Source: Thelonectria olida (lineage: Eukaryota > Ascomycota > Sordariomycetes > Hypocreales > Nectriaceae). From it: a stretch of DNA of 64,000 nt. Where the stretch lies: contig JAGPYM010000009.1 in NCBI GenBank assembly GCA_020736575.1, positions 310,001 to 374,000 of the forward strand. The letters are read 5' to 3'. The notes under the pieces are model-generated. The model did no database searches. It was not told the origin of the DNA and saw nothing but the letters and a program-made list of their open reading frames with translations. Both the position numbers and the translations under genes were made by a program. Positions 28,375-38,895 of this stretch are shown here, one piece after another; position 1 is the stretch's first letter; each line of letters begins with the position of its first letter.

Positions 28375-29922
28375 ATGGTCGGTATCAGATGGCCGTGGCA
28401 GGACAAGCCGCCAGTTTCGTTGAAGTTGCGGTCTTCGGCTGGACTCATTGTTACGACATGTTCCTTTGCCTGCTTTACTGTAAGTATCCCTCGAGCATCA
28501 TGCTTCAACAAACCACTTCGGTTACCTCAGACAACCAGTAACTCACCCAGCCCATGCAGGACATTTTCTTATACGGCGTCATTGTCCCCATAATGCCATT
28601 CTCGCTACACTCGCGAGTTGGCATTGATCCAGACAGAGTGCAGTATTGGGTTTCAATATCTCTTGCCGTCTACGGAGCCTCCCTCCTGGCCTTTTCCCGT
28701 ACGTCTTCCCTTTCTCATTGAACAGCTGAGTTGCTCACCAGCAGAAACAGCCGTATGGGGGTACATTGCCGATCGCTATCAGAACCGCAAGGTTCCCATG
28801 CTCACTGGTCTTGTGAGCCTTTTGGCAGCAACCGTTGTCCTGTGTCTGAGCCGAAGTCTCGCCATGTTCATGGTTGGCCGAGCCCTGCAGGGAATCTCCG
28901 CAGCGCTGACCTGGACCGTTGGGCTGGCCCTGGTCATCGATACTGTGGATGAAAAGGATGTGGGCATGGCCTGTGGATGGGTTGGTATGGGCGCAAGTCT
29001 CGGCATTGTAGCAGCACCGTTGCTTGGTGGTGTTGTATATGCAAAGGGTGGATATCTCTCCGTGTTTGCCATGTGCTTTGGGCTCCTGGCAGTGGACATT
29101 TGCCTGCGTCTTGCCATTGTTGAGGTTAAGGAGGCCAAGCGATGGCTCGAGGAAGCTGTGGAGGCATCAACCTCGGATGTTGAAGGCAAGCCGACGACGC
29201 CCCAGCCCATGAGAGTCGATGAAAATTCACGCCCAGGTACTGCTGAATCGTCCAAGAAAGAATCGACTGGCTCAAGCTCTCCTTTAGGGACAGTCATCAA
29301 TCTCTTGCGAAAACCCCGTTTCTTGGCCGCGCTTTGGGGAACTCTCGTTCACGCCGTCATAATGACTTCGTTCGATAGCACCCTCCCGCTCCTGACATCG
29401 GATCTTTTTGGTTGGAACTCGATCGGAAGTGGTCTCATTTTCCTGCCCGTGGTCCTCCCGTCGTTCCTAAGCCCCCTTGTCGGAGCCATTTGTGACCGAT
29501 ATGGCCCCAAGTGGCCGGCAACGTTCGGCTTCTTCTTCGCAACGCCGTTCCTCATCTGCACACGATTCGTGTCCGAAGACAGCCTGGGACACAAAGTCAT
29601 GCTTTGCGGCCTTTTGGTTGGTGTTGGGATTTCGGTTGCATGTGTCTTTGGTCCTCTGATGGCCGAGATTAACTGGGCCGTACAGAGCGGCGCAGAAGAC
29701 TCGGGCGTGGTTCCAGTAGCGCAAGCTTACGGCTTGTATAACATGGCTTTCTCCGGAGGTACGATGCTAGGCCCTATTATGGGAGGATTGATTCGAGACA
29801 GTGCTGGATGGAAAACCGTGGGATGGAGTCTGGGCATATTGACGTTTGTATCGGCGATCCCACAGCTGATATGGACTGGCGGGAAGTTGGGGATAAAATT
29901 CCGAAGAGGATCTGAGTCGTAG
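28375..29922 (+). CDS. Major facilitator superfamily transporter (DHA1-like), three exons
   Basis: Exons 28375-28479, 28560-28698 and 28745-29922 (introns 80 and 46 nt); 473 aa. The second intron ends in CAGCAG, so an acceptor 3 bases earlier (28742) would give one extra residue. The N-terminal cytosolic segment is followed by a membrane helix in exon 1, then DIFLYGVIVPIMPF (helix 1, with the acidic residue of this group), GYIADRYQNRKVP (motif A, loop 2-3), GRALQGISAALTWTVGLALV (motif B/C region), and a long cytosolic loop with Ser/Glu between helices 6 and 7. Six further hydrophobic segments follow, including GPKWPATFGFF. The pattern fits 12-14-helix drug:H+ antiporters related to vesicular amine transporters. 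The substrate is unknown. Its neighbours are housekeeping genes, so nothing suggests a metabolite cluster. Confidence 0.87.
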
Positions 29923-30269
29923 GTCGATTATCAGATCCAAAGTGAATTGAATTATCAACCCCGCTCTACATATTTCGATATCTTGGCGGCTGTGCAATGT
30001 GATGGTAAAGAACAGAGATGGCTGAGGCAGCCGTATTGCATCAAAGCCACACATGCGCTAAACCGAACGTCAACTTGCTCCGATAGACATCTACAAATCG
30101 TCCTGCGGATACCCACCTCTTCCTTATCCATCACACTTTCACTCTTCTTCCCTTCCACAGTCGCGGCATTCAAGCGCGTGGTTCATGCAATTAAAGTTGG
30201 GTTAAGCTTCGAGATACCCTCTCTATCCCAGTTCAAAAATCACCAAGCTCACCGCCTCCAGCCATTAAA
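29923..30269. other. Intergenic, MFS to vma22
   Basis: 3' flank of the transporter and promoter of vma22 in 347 bases; a CT-rich tract lies at 30,100-30,170. Nothing else seen. Confidence 0.6.
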
Positions 30270-30917
30270 ATGGATCAGCAATTCATCGACGAGCTCCTAG
30301 AGCGCTACCTGGGACTATTAGACGAGTACACCACACTGCGTCAGAGTCTTTCGCAGGCCCAGACTGGAATGTACCAGAACATTGCTCGGGCAAACTTCTC
30401 GGGGGAGCGTGGGATGAGGTACGGCCAGGACCAATACGATGAAAGGATGCAGGCTGCTCGCCGCTTGGCAATTGAGGTGGACGACAAGCAGCAACCGACA
30501 TTTACCATTATAGATTCTTCTGCAGAAGAGGCAGAGGTAGAAGTGGTCAAGACTGCTGAAGAAACTAAAGGGGGCGAGGAACAGGTGAAGGCCGATGATA
30601 TTGAAGAAACCAAGGAATCGTCCTCAAAGAAAGCCAAGAAGAACAAGAACCCACTCCACTGGTTCGGTCTTTTCGCTCCCATGCCACTCCGCACTGCCCA
30701 AACGCAGTCAGTTGAGGCTGTCGAGCAAATAATACCTAGGCTCGTCACGGTTAACGCCGAGATGCTTAATCTCGAAATCGAGGTGCGTCGAGCACGCAAG
30801 CGGAGAGTCAAGGCGGAGGCTGCAGCCGAGAAGAAGGCAGAGGCAGAGGCAGAGGCAGAAGCCTTAAGCACGGTGACGAAAACAGGCACTCAGACAGCAT
30901 CTGTGCAAGCATCTTGA
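30270..30917 (+). CDS. vma22: V-ATPase assembly factor Vma22 / CCDC115 homologue
   Basis: Intronless 215-aa protein. The N-terminal coiled coil IDELLERYLGLLDEYTTLR and the later NPLHWFGLFAPMPLRTAQ (Trp131-Phe-Gly) followed by a helix ending AEMLNLEIEVRRARKRR are the conserved blocks of the Vma22/CCDC115 family. In yeast, Vma22 works with Vma12 and Vma21 in the ER to assemble the Vo sector of the vacuolar proton pump. The middle (residues 80-125) is acidic, Glu/Lys-rich and likely disordered, and the C-terminus is an Ala/Glu repeat (AEAEAEAEA). The stop codon lies only 17 bases from the stop of the convergent oxidoreductase gene, so the two mRNAs must overlap at their 3' ends. The CLC chloride transporter, a functional partner of V-ATPase in acid compartments, is 5 kb away. 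Confidence 0.85.
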   Translation: MDQQFIDELLERYLGLLDEYTTLRQSLSQAQTGMYQNIARANFSGERGMRYGQDQYDERMQAARRLAIEVDDKQQPTFTIIDSSAEEAEVEVVKTAEETKGGEEQVKADDIEETKESSSKKAKKNKNPLHWFGLFAPMPLRTAQTQSVEAVEQIIPRLVTVNAEMLNLEIEVRRARKRRVKAEAAAEKKAEAEAEAEALSTVTKTGTQTASVQAS

Positions 30918-30934
30918 TCAACTTTTGTATCAAC

Positions 30935-32464
30935 CTATTCAAAGTGTCCCCACAGGTTGTTCAAACTCTCGGCCAGAGTTGGGTGTGCATACACAGCTGC
31001 CTCGAGATCCCACCACTTCAACCCGCCCATCATGGCCGTCTGCACGATCGACATAATCTCACCACCCTCGAGTCCCAGGCACGTGAAACCCAAGATATCA
31101 CCCGTCTTAGCGTCTACAACGGCCTTCATCATCCCTCGCGGCTCGTCCGTCTCGAGCGCCCTTGCAACGTAACTCATCGGCATCTTGGCAGTCTTGACCT
31201 CCCTACCTAGGTTCTTCACGTCCCTCGCGTGTATCCCGACATGGGCGAGCTGCGGGTCGGTGTACATGCAATACGGCGTGAAGACGCGTGATCGCGAAAC
31301 TTGGGTCGTGGCTTGTGGGGGTGTCGTGGACGGCATCTTATCTTTGAGGAAGTTGGTGCGAATGATGCGAAAGTCGTCATACGAAATGTGCGTGAAGGCC
31401 GGGCCGCCGTGGCAATCACCGAGAGCGTATATGCCTGGTGCTGTGGTCTGTAGCTTTTGGTCGACCTTGACGTGGCCCTTGGGCGTGGTCTCGACTCCCA
31501 CGGCAGATAGATTCAATTCATCCGTATTGGGCACTCTACCCGTTGCTAATAGAAGATGGGACCCGGCGACTTCGGCCTTGTATGATGGACACTCGATTTT
31601 GACCGAGAAGTGGTTTCCTCCCTCCTCCGTACCGGCGATGGACGTCACAGAGCTCGAGAGATGAACGGTGAGGCCATCCTCCTTGAGGACATCCAGCAAG
31701 CACTCTGCCATGTCCTCGTCCTCCCGAGGAACAAGCTGTTTTGCCCTTTGGATGACGGTGACTTGAGCTCCCAGTCGTCGAAACAGCTGTCCAAACTCCA
31801 GACCAATGTATCCGCCACCAAGAACGACCAAGTGTTTCGGAACGCTGTCCAGCTCCATGATGGACGTCGAGTCCAACACTCTCGCTGGGTCAAGATCGTT
31901 CAGTCCTGGTATGTCTGGCCTCGAGGCCCGTTCTCCGACATTGATAAACACACTCTCGGCGCTCACTTCCTTCTCGCCGCCGTCGTTCAGCTTTACCTTG
32001 ACTTTCCGATCACCCACAAAACTCGCCTGGCCCATGAGGACATCCACGCCGGCATTCTGTAACCCCCTCACACTGCCGCTATTCCACTGTTTCACGATAT
32101 CCCGCTTCCGCTGCCGCACACGCTCCATGTCGACGCTCACCTCACCACCACCGGTCTTCACGCCGTAATCAGCGCCCCTGCGTGCGAGATACGCCGCGCG
32201 ACCGGACGCAATCATGGTTTTGGTGGGCGTGCACCCGACATTCACGCAGGTGCCACCGAGAGAGGTGCGTTCGATGACGGCGGTTTTGCGGCCGGCGTTG
32301 GCAAAGGCTTTGGCGATGGGGTTGCCACCTTGGCCTGAGCCGATGATGAGGATATCATAGTTCGTCGTGGAGCTGGCCATGATTTTAAAGGTTTGGAAGG
32401 GCGTTGGGCGTATTAGGCTGGTGATGTTTTTGAGGCGGCTGAGTGAGGTTTTGAGTGTATTCAT
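30935..32464 (-). CDS. Class I pyridine nucleotide-disulfide oxidoreductase (mercuric reductase-like)
   Basis: Intronless 509 aa. FAD-binding motif IIGSGQGG (residues 40-47), redox-active disulfide C73-VNVG-C78 in GGTCVNVGCTPTK, NAD(P)H motif GGGYIGLEFGQ, second FAD motif YALGDCHGGPAFTH, and the C-terminal base motif H494-PTLAE499 are all present, so it should be a working flavoenzyme. It is closest in style to proteins annotated as mercuric reductase, but it lacks both the N-terminal heavy-metal domain and the C-terminal Cys-Cys pair needed for Hg(II), so mercury reduction is unlikely; the electron acceptor is unknown. The first 28 residues (MNTLKTSLSRLKNITSLIR...) are basic and free of acidic residues, like a mitochondrial presequence, and a second Met at residue 29 begins the conserved core. 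The gene is convergent with vma22. Confidence 0.85.
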   Translation of the reverse strand: MNTLKTSLSRLKNITSLIRPTPFQTFKIMASSTTNYDILIIGSGQGGNPIAKAFANAGRKTAVIERTSLGGTCVNVGCTPTKTMIASGRAAYLARRGADYGVKTGGGEVSVDMERVRQRKRDIVKQWNSGSVRGLQNAGVDVLMGQASFVGDRKVKVKLNDGGEKEVSAESVFINVGERASRPDIPGLNDLDPARVLDSTSIMELDSVPKHLVVLGGGYIGLEFGQLFRRLGAQVTVIQRAKQLVPREDEDMAECLLDVLKEDGLTVHLSSSVTSIAGTEEGGNHFSVKIECPSYKAEVAGSHLLLATGRVPNTDELNLSAVGVETTPKGHVKVDQKLQTTAPGIYALGDCHGGPAFTHISYDDFRIIRTNFLKDKMPSTTPPQATTQVSRSRVFTPYCMYTDPQLAHVGIHARDVKNLGREVKTAKMPMSYVARALETDEPRGMMKAVVDAKTGDILGFTCLGLEGGEIMSIVQTAMMGGLKWWDLEAAVYAHPTLAESLNNLWGHFE

Positions 32465-32861
32465 ATAATTCTAGATGGATAGTATCTCAAGGTGTAATTA
32501 CATAGAAGGATGACGTGGTAAGCTTTTTTTCCGGAATAGTTCTTGGGTATTCATTTTGGTCGCTTTCATCAATCCTAGATAGGTGTCTCAGCCATCTTAT
32601 ACGTTTGCGATATCTCATCCTCGCCGAGCTTGCCGTTCTACCCCTCACCGATCTAAACCCTTCTCATCTTTACCCTTTTGTATAAACTTAGGTCACCCTG
32701 ACGACATGTGGCATATGCAATGGTGGCCTGAATAAGCCAATGACGCTGACATCCATGGTTTGGATTCCTCTCACATCGAGATTTGAGATGGGGGAAATGG
32801 TCAAGTAGAGGTCCTATGATTGGATCTGTCGATAAAACGTACTTTGTGTACTTCATGTCTC
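32465..32861. other. Intergenic, oxidoreductase promoter / neurochondrin 3' flank
   Basis: 397 bases between two same-strand genes. No coding or repeat content seen. Confidence 0.6.
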
Positions 32862-34859
32862 TCAAGTTGGAGATATCCTATGCAGTGTTTCCAGAACATC
32901 GTCCATCATCTCCTGCAAGAGGCCATCTTTCTCAACATGATGGGCAAGTTGTGTAGCGAGACCGTTGATCGCCGCGATGGAGTATTTGTATCTCTGCCGC
33001 ATACCAGAGTTGGCTCCAACCAGGATGGCGCACGATATTTGTAAGGCGGCAAGCAGAGCCTCCTGTGTCTGTAATGAAGGCTGCTTTTCCTGATCGGAAA
33101 AGTCCAACGCCGCGACGGCGGTGATGAGATCCATCCAGGCCTCTGGGATGCCATTGATCTCACCCTCCACAACAGGGAGGAGGATGCGGACAATGTCGGT
33201 GGCGCGGGAAGACTCGGCCTCGAGGCTAGCTGGCGAACTGTGTTGGAAGATAGAGAGGAGGTCGCGGGAGAGGACTTTCCAGCCGTCGTGGGCGAGGAAG
33301 ATTTCTCGGCCTTTCTTCAAGGTAATGATGCCTTCGAGGGCGACTAGGACAGGAGACCGAAAGTCAAGTCTCAGCTGGGACCCGGATTGATACAGATCCA
33401 TAAACATGTCCATCAAACCCGTCGCTTCCTTGCGCAACGCGTCGTTTTCATCTTCGCGTAACCAGATGGCAAGCGCTCGTACTGCCGAGAGGATGAAGAC
33501 ATCCTCGGTGGCATTGTCCTTCATCGAGTCCCATGCGAGGGTATGGTGTTTTCCCGTTGACGTCTCGGCAACGCCCGCGCGAGCATCCGGATGCAGTCCC
33601 ATGGCGCCGGCGACGGAGGCGTCCCACCGATCGCGAAGGTACTCGGCCGTAACGGACATGGTCTCGTTGACGCCCTTCCGGAGCTTCAGGAGATTGTCCG
33701 GGGGCATGATGAAGGCCTCCAACGATTCGGCCTCGAGAGACTGTATGAGGTAGCCTATAAAAATGGCGACAACGTCAAAGGCCGAAGCGAGTCTGCGAGA
33801 TACTTGTGGATATTCAGGCTTGTTGAGCTGTTCCAGGAGCGTCGGTATTGATGACCTAACGTCGATGAGTAGAAGGTTGATGAGCAGATATGAGAAGACC
33901 TTTTCGCCCTTCTTGCTGCTGTCGGTGAAGAGCAACCTTGAAGCTTCATCCAGGTAGGTTTGCAGGAGGGCTGCTGCTGCGTTGGTATAAGCTGAGCGCG
34001 CCTCGGGAGTTGGACGGCTGGTGACGAGGTTCTGAATGTAATTGACAAGAGTCTTGAGCCACTTGGGTTGGCTTGGGATAATCTGCGGAAACAGGTTAGC
34101 TGGTAGTTGATTTCGTGGACTCTTCGATGAGGAAAACGTACTGTTGAGTTTGCGTTGCGGAGGAAGTAGCCGATAAACTCGAGTAGAGTCACCGCATCAG
34201 TGCCGGTAAATGAAGACACCAAACTCTGGATGTTTGAGTCGACTTGACAGGCCAAGCTAGCAGGGTCCTCAACCACAGTCATGGCATTCAGCCAGGCGAA
34301 GCTGAGGATGTCCATCACAGGGGCGTGAGAAGGGGCCATCTCTGTCAATGGGCTAAGGTCGTCGACTTTGGTGAAGGCGCTTGCGCCATCCTGCGAGCTC
34401 ACTAGGGTGTGAAGAAGCTGAAGGATCAAGACTGTGGTCTCTTCCGAGCTGATTGAAGAAGGTTAGGATCGTGTTTCGTGTCATGGAAGAGAACAGGGTG
34501 AAGATGCCATACCCATACAGAACGGCATTGACAAGACCAGGAATGCGGTCGAGAAACTTGGCATCACTCTTGGAGGCGTCAGGCAGCAGGACTGCGAAAG
34601 TGTGCAAGACAGAAACAGCCAAGTCGAGCATTTCCTTTGCATTCTTGCTGGATGCTTTGGACCCAGTTCGAAGCAGTCGGTCTAGGAACACGGGGGATAG
34701 GCTGGCCCAGAGGCTTTGAATAGTCTGTTCATTTTGTTGAACCAAAGGGTTGTCCAGAACGGATTTGAGGAGCGCTAGACCGACGAATCTCTTTGTGTCG
34801 TCTTTGGTCCGTAGAAGGGACTGGATTTTGGCAATATTTTCTGAGGACGGGTCGGCCAT
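32862..34859 (-). CDS. Neurochondrin family protein, three exons
   Basis: Exons 34859-34519, 34448-34142 and 34082-32862 (introns 70 and 59 nt); 622 aa. The N-terminus KIQSLLRTKDDTKRFVGLAL, the early SLWASLSPVFLDRLLR and a chain of helical repeats throughout match neurochondrin (an ARM-like alpha-solenoid found from fungi to animals). Exon 1 joins exon 2 at NAVL-SEETTVLILQ and exon 2 joins exon 3 at NANST-IIPSQPKW, both restoring helix-like hydrophobic periodicity. In animals the protein binds SMN, Rab5 and GPCR tails; in fungi its job is not established, so only the family is claimed. No signal peptide or membrane span. It is divergent from the CLC gene across 693 bases. Confidence 0.85.
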
Positions 34860-35552
34860 GGTTGTGTCCTTGGCTCGGAGAGCAATCTACGCCGTGGAGG
34901 TGTTCGAGTTTGACAGAACCCCAGCCACCTTGCTTCCAGAGCCTTTTGACTCTGCACAATACTCTGGCGGCCCTTTTTGGGGATCTCAGGCAAGACTGAA
35001 AGGTTCAATAAAGGCATGGATTTAGATGTTCCTGTGAAACTATCTTCAACTTCAATGCTGCGTCTGTGAAGTACTTGACCGACCCGCTATTTGCGCCCCG
35101 CTAAGTGCATCGTGCTGTCGGGTACTTGTGTACCTTAGGTATTTGGACATCTGAAGACACGACTCGGAAATGAGATATTGCTTGTTCTAGTTTAATTTTT
35201 GATACAAGCCGTGTATATGGGGTAGTCGCTATTGCACTGAGCCGCGTTGGTCGACCATAGACAGATGCACTATTCGCTGCCTTATCCTCATGTCATGATA
35301 CCAGACAATGGAATTGTGGCTAGAGCTCCTTCTAGCGTAGCCAGGCAGCCATTTATTAGTTAATTGCCTAGGTAGTTAATGCACAAGGTACACTCCACTA
35401 ACACCACTCTCCACTCCACTGTAACTACCCTACGTACTTCATGACTTATGCACTCATGGGATTGGCATACGTAGCTGTTCTATACAACAACCCAACAGCT
35501 CCAATCCAACAAACTCCAGAGTCTGGGCATCACCAGATCAAAGCGCAATGGT
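34860..35552. promoter_or_regulatory. Bidirectional promoter region, neurochondrin / CLC
   Basis: The head-to-head arrangement of two genes leaves 693 bases that must contain both promoters. Composition is balanced, with AT-rich patches at 35,170-35,215 and 35,340-35,400. No recognised operator. Confidence 0.5.
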
Positions 35553-38545
35553 ATGAGCCCCATCATGTCTGGATCATCCCAGAACGACCCCTACGCTTTC
35601 GCCTCGGCCTCTGCATCCTCCTCGGCGCATAATACCCCCAGCTCCAACTTTGACGATCGCGACGAGCTCGACTTCCTCGCCGACGACGACGACCATCCCG
35701 ACTCCCCCCGCTTCCACGGCGCCGCACGCATTCGAGACTCCCTCGATGTGTCGGACGAAGCCCCGTTGCACGGCGACTTAGGCGCCCCAATCTCCTTCAA
35801 GCGCAGGCAGGCGCCATCCCTTCTCTCCGGCCCCTCGCGACTGCTCAATGCCCTCACCGGCTCGCGATCCCCCTTCCACAACTCCTCTGGAACGGCCTCT
35901 GCCAGAGGTTCATCTACTGCCGCCCATACTGGGTCCGACAGCCCACCCCGCCATGACACAGCCCGCCTCAATTCCTCTTTCCCCTCCAAAAACGGAGAGC
36001 CGCTCGACTGGTACATGGAAGGCCCCGGCCGACGTGTTGGATACGAAGATTTGACGGCCATCGACTGGATTTTCGAGTATACCAAGGAGCGCCAGCGTCT
36101 TCGCTATCTATACTCAAGTGCCAGCGGTGTTCTTGGCTCCGTCCAGCGTCTTGTCGATGCGAGTCAGATCTGGGTTGTCCTGGTTTTGACTGGTATGCTG
36201 GTTGGCGCAATTGCGGCTGGCATCGACGTCACCACCGAATGGCTCAGTGATCTCAAGCTGGGCTACTGCTCCAGCGGCCCGGAGGGTGGGCATTTCTACT
36301 TGAACAAGGGCTTTTGCTGCTATGGATATGACCAAGGCTCCAAGTGCGATGGGTGGAAGTCTTGGGGCGAGGCAGTGGGGGTGAGTTCCGCTGGAGGAAA
36401 GTGGTTTGTCGAGTACCTGTTCTTCATTGTCTTCTCGGTATGTCGCCATGATGCCTTTGCCTTTCTTCAATCGCGCCAGTTGCACTAACAGGAGGTACTA
36501 CTAGATTTTTGTTGCATATCTCGCTGCGCTTCTCGTTCAGCATTATGCCATTTACGCCAAACACAGTGGTATCGCCGAGATCAAGACGCTCCTCGGCGGC
36601 TTTGTCATACAGCGCTTCCTCGGAACATGGACTTTGATTACAAAGTCTTTCGGTCTGGTGTGTTTGTCCGCCTCGCTTCTCTCATCCTCGCTAACAGTTT
36701 CTGTGTAGATCCTCGCTGTGGCGTCGGGCATGTGGCTCGGAAAGGAGGGACCTCTCGTCCATGTTGCTTGCTGTTGCGCCAATCTTTTTGTAAAGCTATT
36801 CGGCAATATAAACGACAACGAAGCTCGGAAAAGAGAAGTCTTGTCAGCAGCTGCAGCGGCGGGCATATCTGTCGCTTTTGGCTCTCCCATTGGTGGCGTT
36901 CTTTTCAGTCTCGAGGTCCGCACTTCTTCACTATGGCATCGCTTTGTTATTGTTCAAGTGCTAACGAGGACTACAGCAACTGTCCTATTACTTCCCTGAC
37001 AAGACCATGTGGCAGAGCTTCGTGTGCGCCATGACTGCTGCAGTTGTGCTCCAAGCCTTTGACCCTTTTCGCTCTGGAAAGTTGGTCATGTACCAGGTGA
37101 CGTACACTATTCCCTGGCATAGATTCGAGATTGTGCCCTATGTTATGCTTGGCATCTTTGGGGTCAGTTACTCTCTCTTCCCAAATACATCGAGCCTGCG
37201 CTGACATGAGCTCTAGGGCATCTATGGTGGACTCTTCATCAAAGCCAACATGGCCGTTGCCCGCTGGAAAAAAGCCAACACCTGGCTCCCCGGTCCTATT
37301 ACTCAAGTCCTGATCGTGGCCTTCTTGACGGCCCTCATCAACTATCCCAACTTCTACATGAAGCTCCAGGCCTCGGAGCTCGTCTCCAACCTCTTCACCG
37401 AGTGTTCCCAGATGCTCGAAGACCCCTTTGGCCTTTGCAAGACAGGCGCTGCCTCTGCGAGCACCATCGTGCTTCTGATGTTCGCTGCTATTGTCGGATT
37501 CTTCCTCGCCGCCATCACCTTCGGGCTCCAAATTCCCGCTGGCATTCTTCTCCCCTCCATGGCCATTGGGGCTTTGACTGGCCGTGCCGTCGGCATCATC
37601 ATGGAAATCTGGGTCACCAATCACCCCAACTTCTTCATCTTCGCCTCTTGTGACCCCGACACCCAATGTGTCATCCCTGGCACCTACGCCATCGTCGGCG
37701 CGGCTGCTGCCCTCGCTGGCGTTACTCGCATGACTGTGTCCATTGTCGTCATCATGTTCGAGCTAACCGGCGCTCTGACTTACGTTCTCCCTATTATGAT
37801 CGCCGTCATGATCTCCAAGTGGGTTGGCGATGCCTTCTCTCGTCAGGGCATCTACGAGGCTTGGATTCACCACAACGAGTATCCTTTCCTCGACAATAGC
37901 GAGGAAATGGTCATCCCAGATATCCCCGCCTCTCAAATCATGACCCGCATCGAGGACCTCGTCGTCCTCACCTCCACTGGCCATACCATCGCCTCTCTGA
38001 GCACCATCCTCGACATGCATCCCTACCGGGGCTTCCCCGTCATATCGGACCCTCGCGAAGCCATCCTCCTCGGCTACATCTCCCGTGCCGAACTCGCCTA
38101 CAACCTCCGCGCTTCCACCAAACCGCCCCGCTCCCTCCCGCCAGAGACCGAGGCCTTCTTCTCCCACCAACCCCTCGCCGACCCGCGCACGACCCTCGAT
38201 CTTCGCCCTTGGATGGACCAGACGCCGCTCACCCTTCCTTCCCACAGCACCCTGCACCTCGTTGCAAGTTACTTTCAGAAACTCGGCCTGCGCTACGTCC
38301 TCTTCAGCGACCGCGGCGTCCTCCAGGGCCTGCTCACGAAAAAGGACGTCTGGTACGTCCTCAACGGCGCCGACGAGACCCGTCGCACGAGCAGTCTCGC
38401 CGCTCCGCCGCCGCCCGGCATGGAGACTGGCCTTGCGGGCTTGGCAAACGACGATAATGATGCCCGTGAGCAACATGGTCTACTACACGGCATCGATGGA
38501 GCGAATGATCAAGATGATGTCAGGGACGAAGAGCCAATGTTATAG
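35553..38545 (+). CDS. CLC-type chloride transporter with CBS domains, five exons
   Basis: Exons 35553-36437, 36505-36657, 36709-36915, 36977-37162 and 37217-38545; introns 67, 51, 61 and 54 nt; 919 aa from the first Met (a second Met lies 4 codons later). Residues 1-145 are an acidic/Ser-rich cytosolic region, then [12 protein letters not shown] leads into the membrane domain. CLC motifs: HSGIAEIK (selectivity filter, variant of GSGIPE), GKEGPLVH with gating Glu359, and [17 protein letters not shown]. Two CBS domains follow at about 710-780 and 805-865. It is closest to vesicular ClC-3/-5 and yeast Gef1, which provide counter-ions for V-ATPase in Golgi, endosome or vacuole. Unusual: the proton-glutamate position is Gln (FSLEQLSYYF versus FSLEEVSYYF in ClC-5); the intron-3 junction lies exactly between that Glu415 and Gln416. 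The Cys-rich loop [20 protein letters not shown] is typical of fungal members. Confidence 0.92.
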
Positions 38546-38895
38546 AGCATCTCTTTTTTTTTACAGGGAAAGGCTAGACCTAATAGACGCGAGGCATATG
38601 GGCTTTTTTTGTTCGGTCATGTAATGAGTGCTATGTATATGGACTGTAAGGACTTTAATGTCACGTCGAATTCTGCATGGATTTTCAAGTGCGACTGTGT
38701 GTTTTCATGAGACTTCTAAAGGGTCCATCAAGTCATCTTGTTCATCGGATGCCGTAAATGAATGCTATAAATACATGCGTCCCAAAGCCACCAAATGAGA
38801 TGCGTAAATACCCCGAAACTCCGGCGATGAAAGACGAACATCTCAACCCCAGTGCATCACATCATGCAACGATGCAAATCAACAACGACCCCGGT
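38546..38895. other. Tail-to-tail intergenic, CLC / DNA ligase I
   Basis: 350 bases of shared 3' flank. T-runs at 38,552-38,561 and 38,603-38,609; no coding content. Confidence 0.6.

Noticed and set aside
28375..32464. Secondary-metabolite or metal-resistance cluster suggested by an MFS transporter near a mercuric reductase-like gene
   Set aside because: No PKS, NRPS, terpene synthase, P450 or pathway regulator is nearby; the genes between and around are housekeeping (vma22, neurochondrin), and the reductase lacks mercury-binding cysteines.
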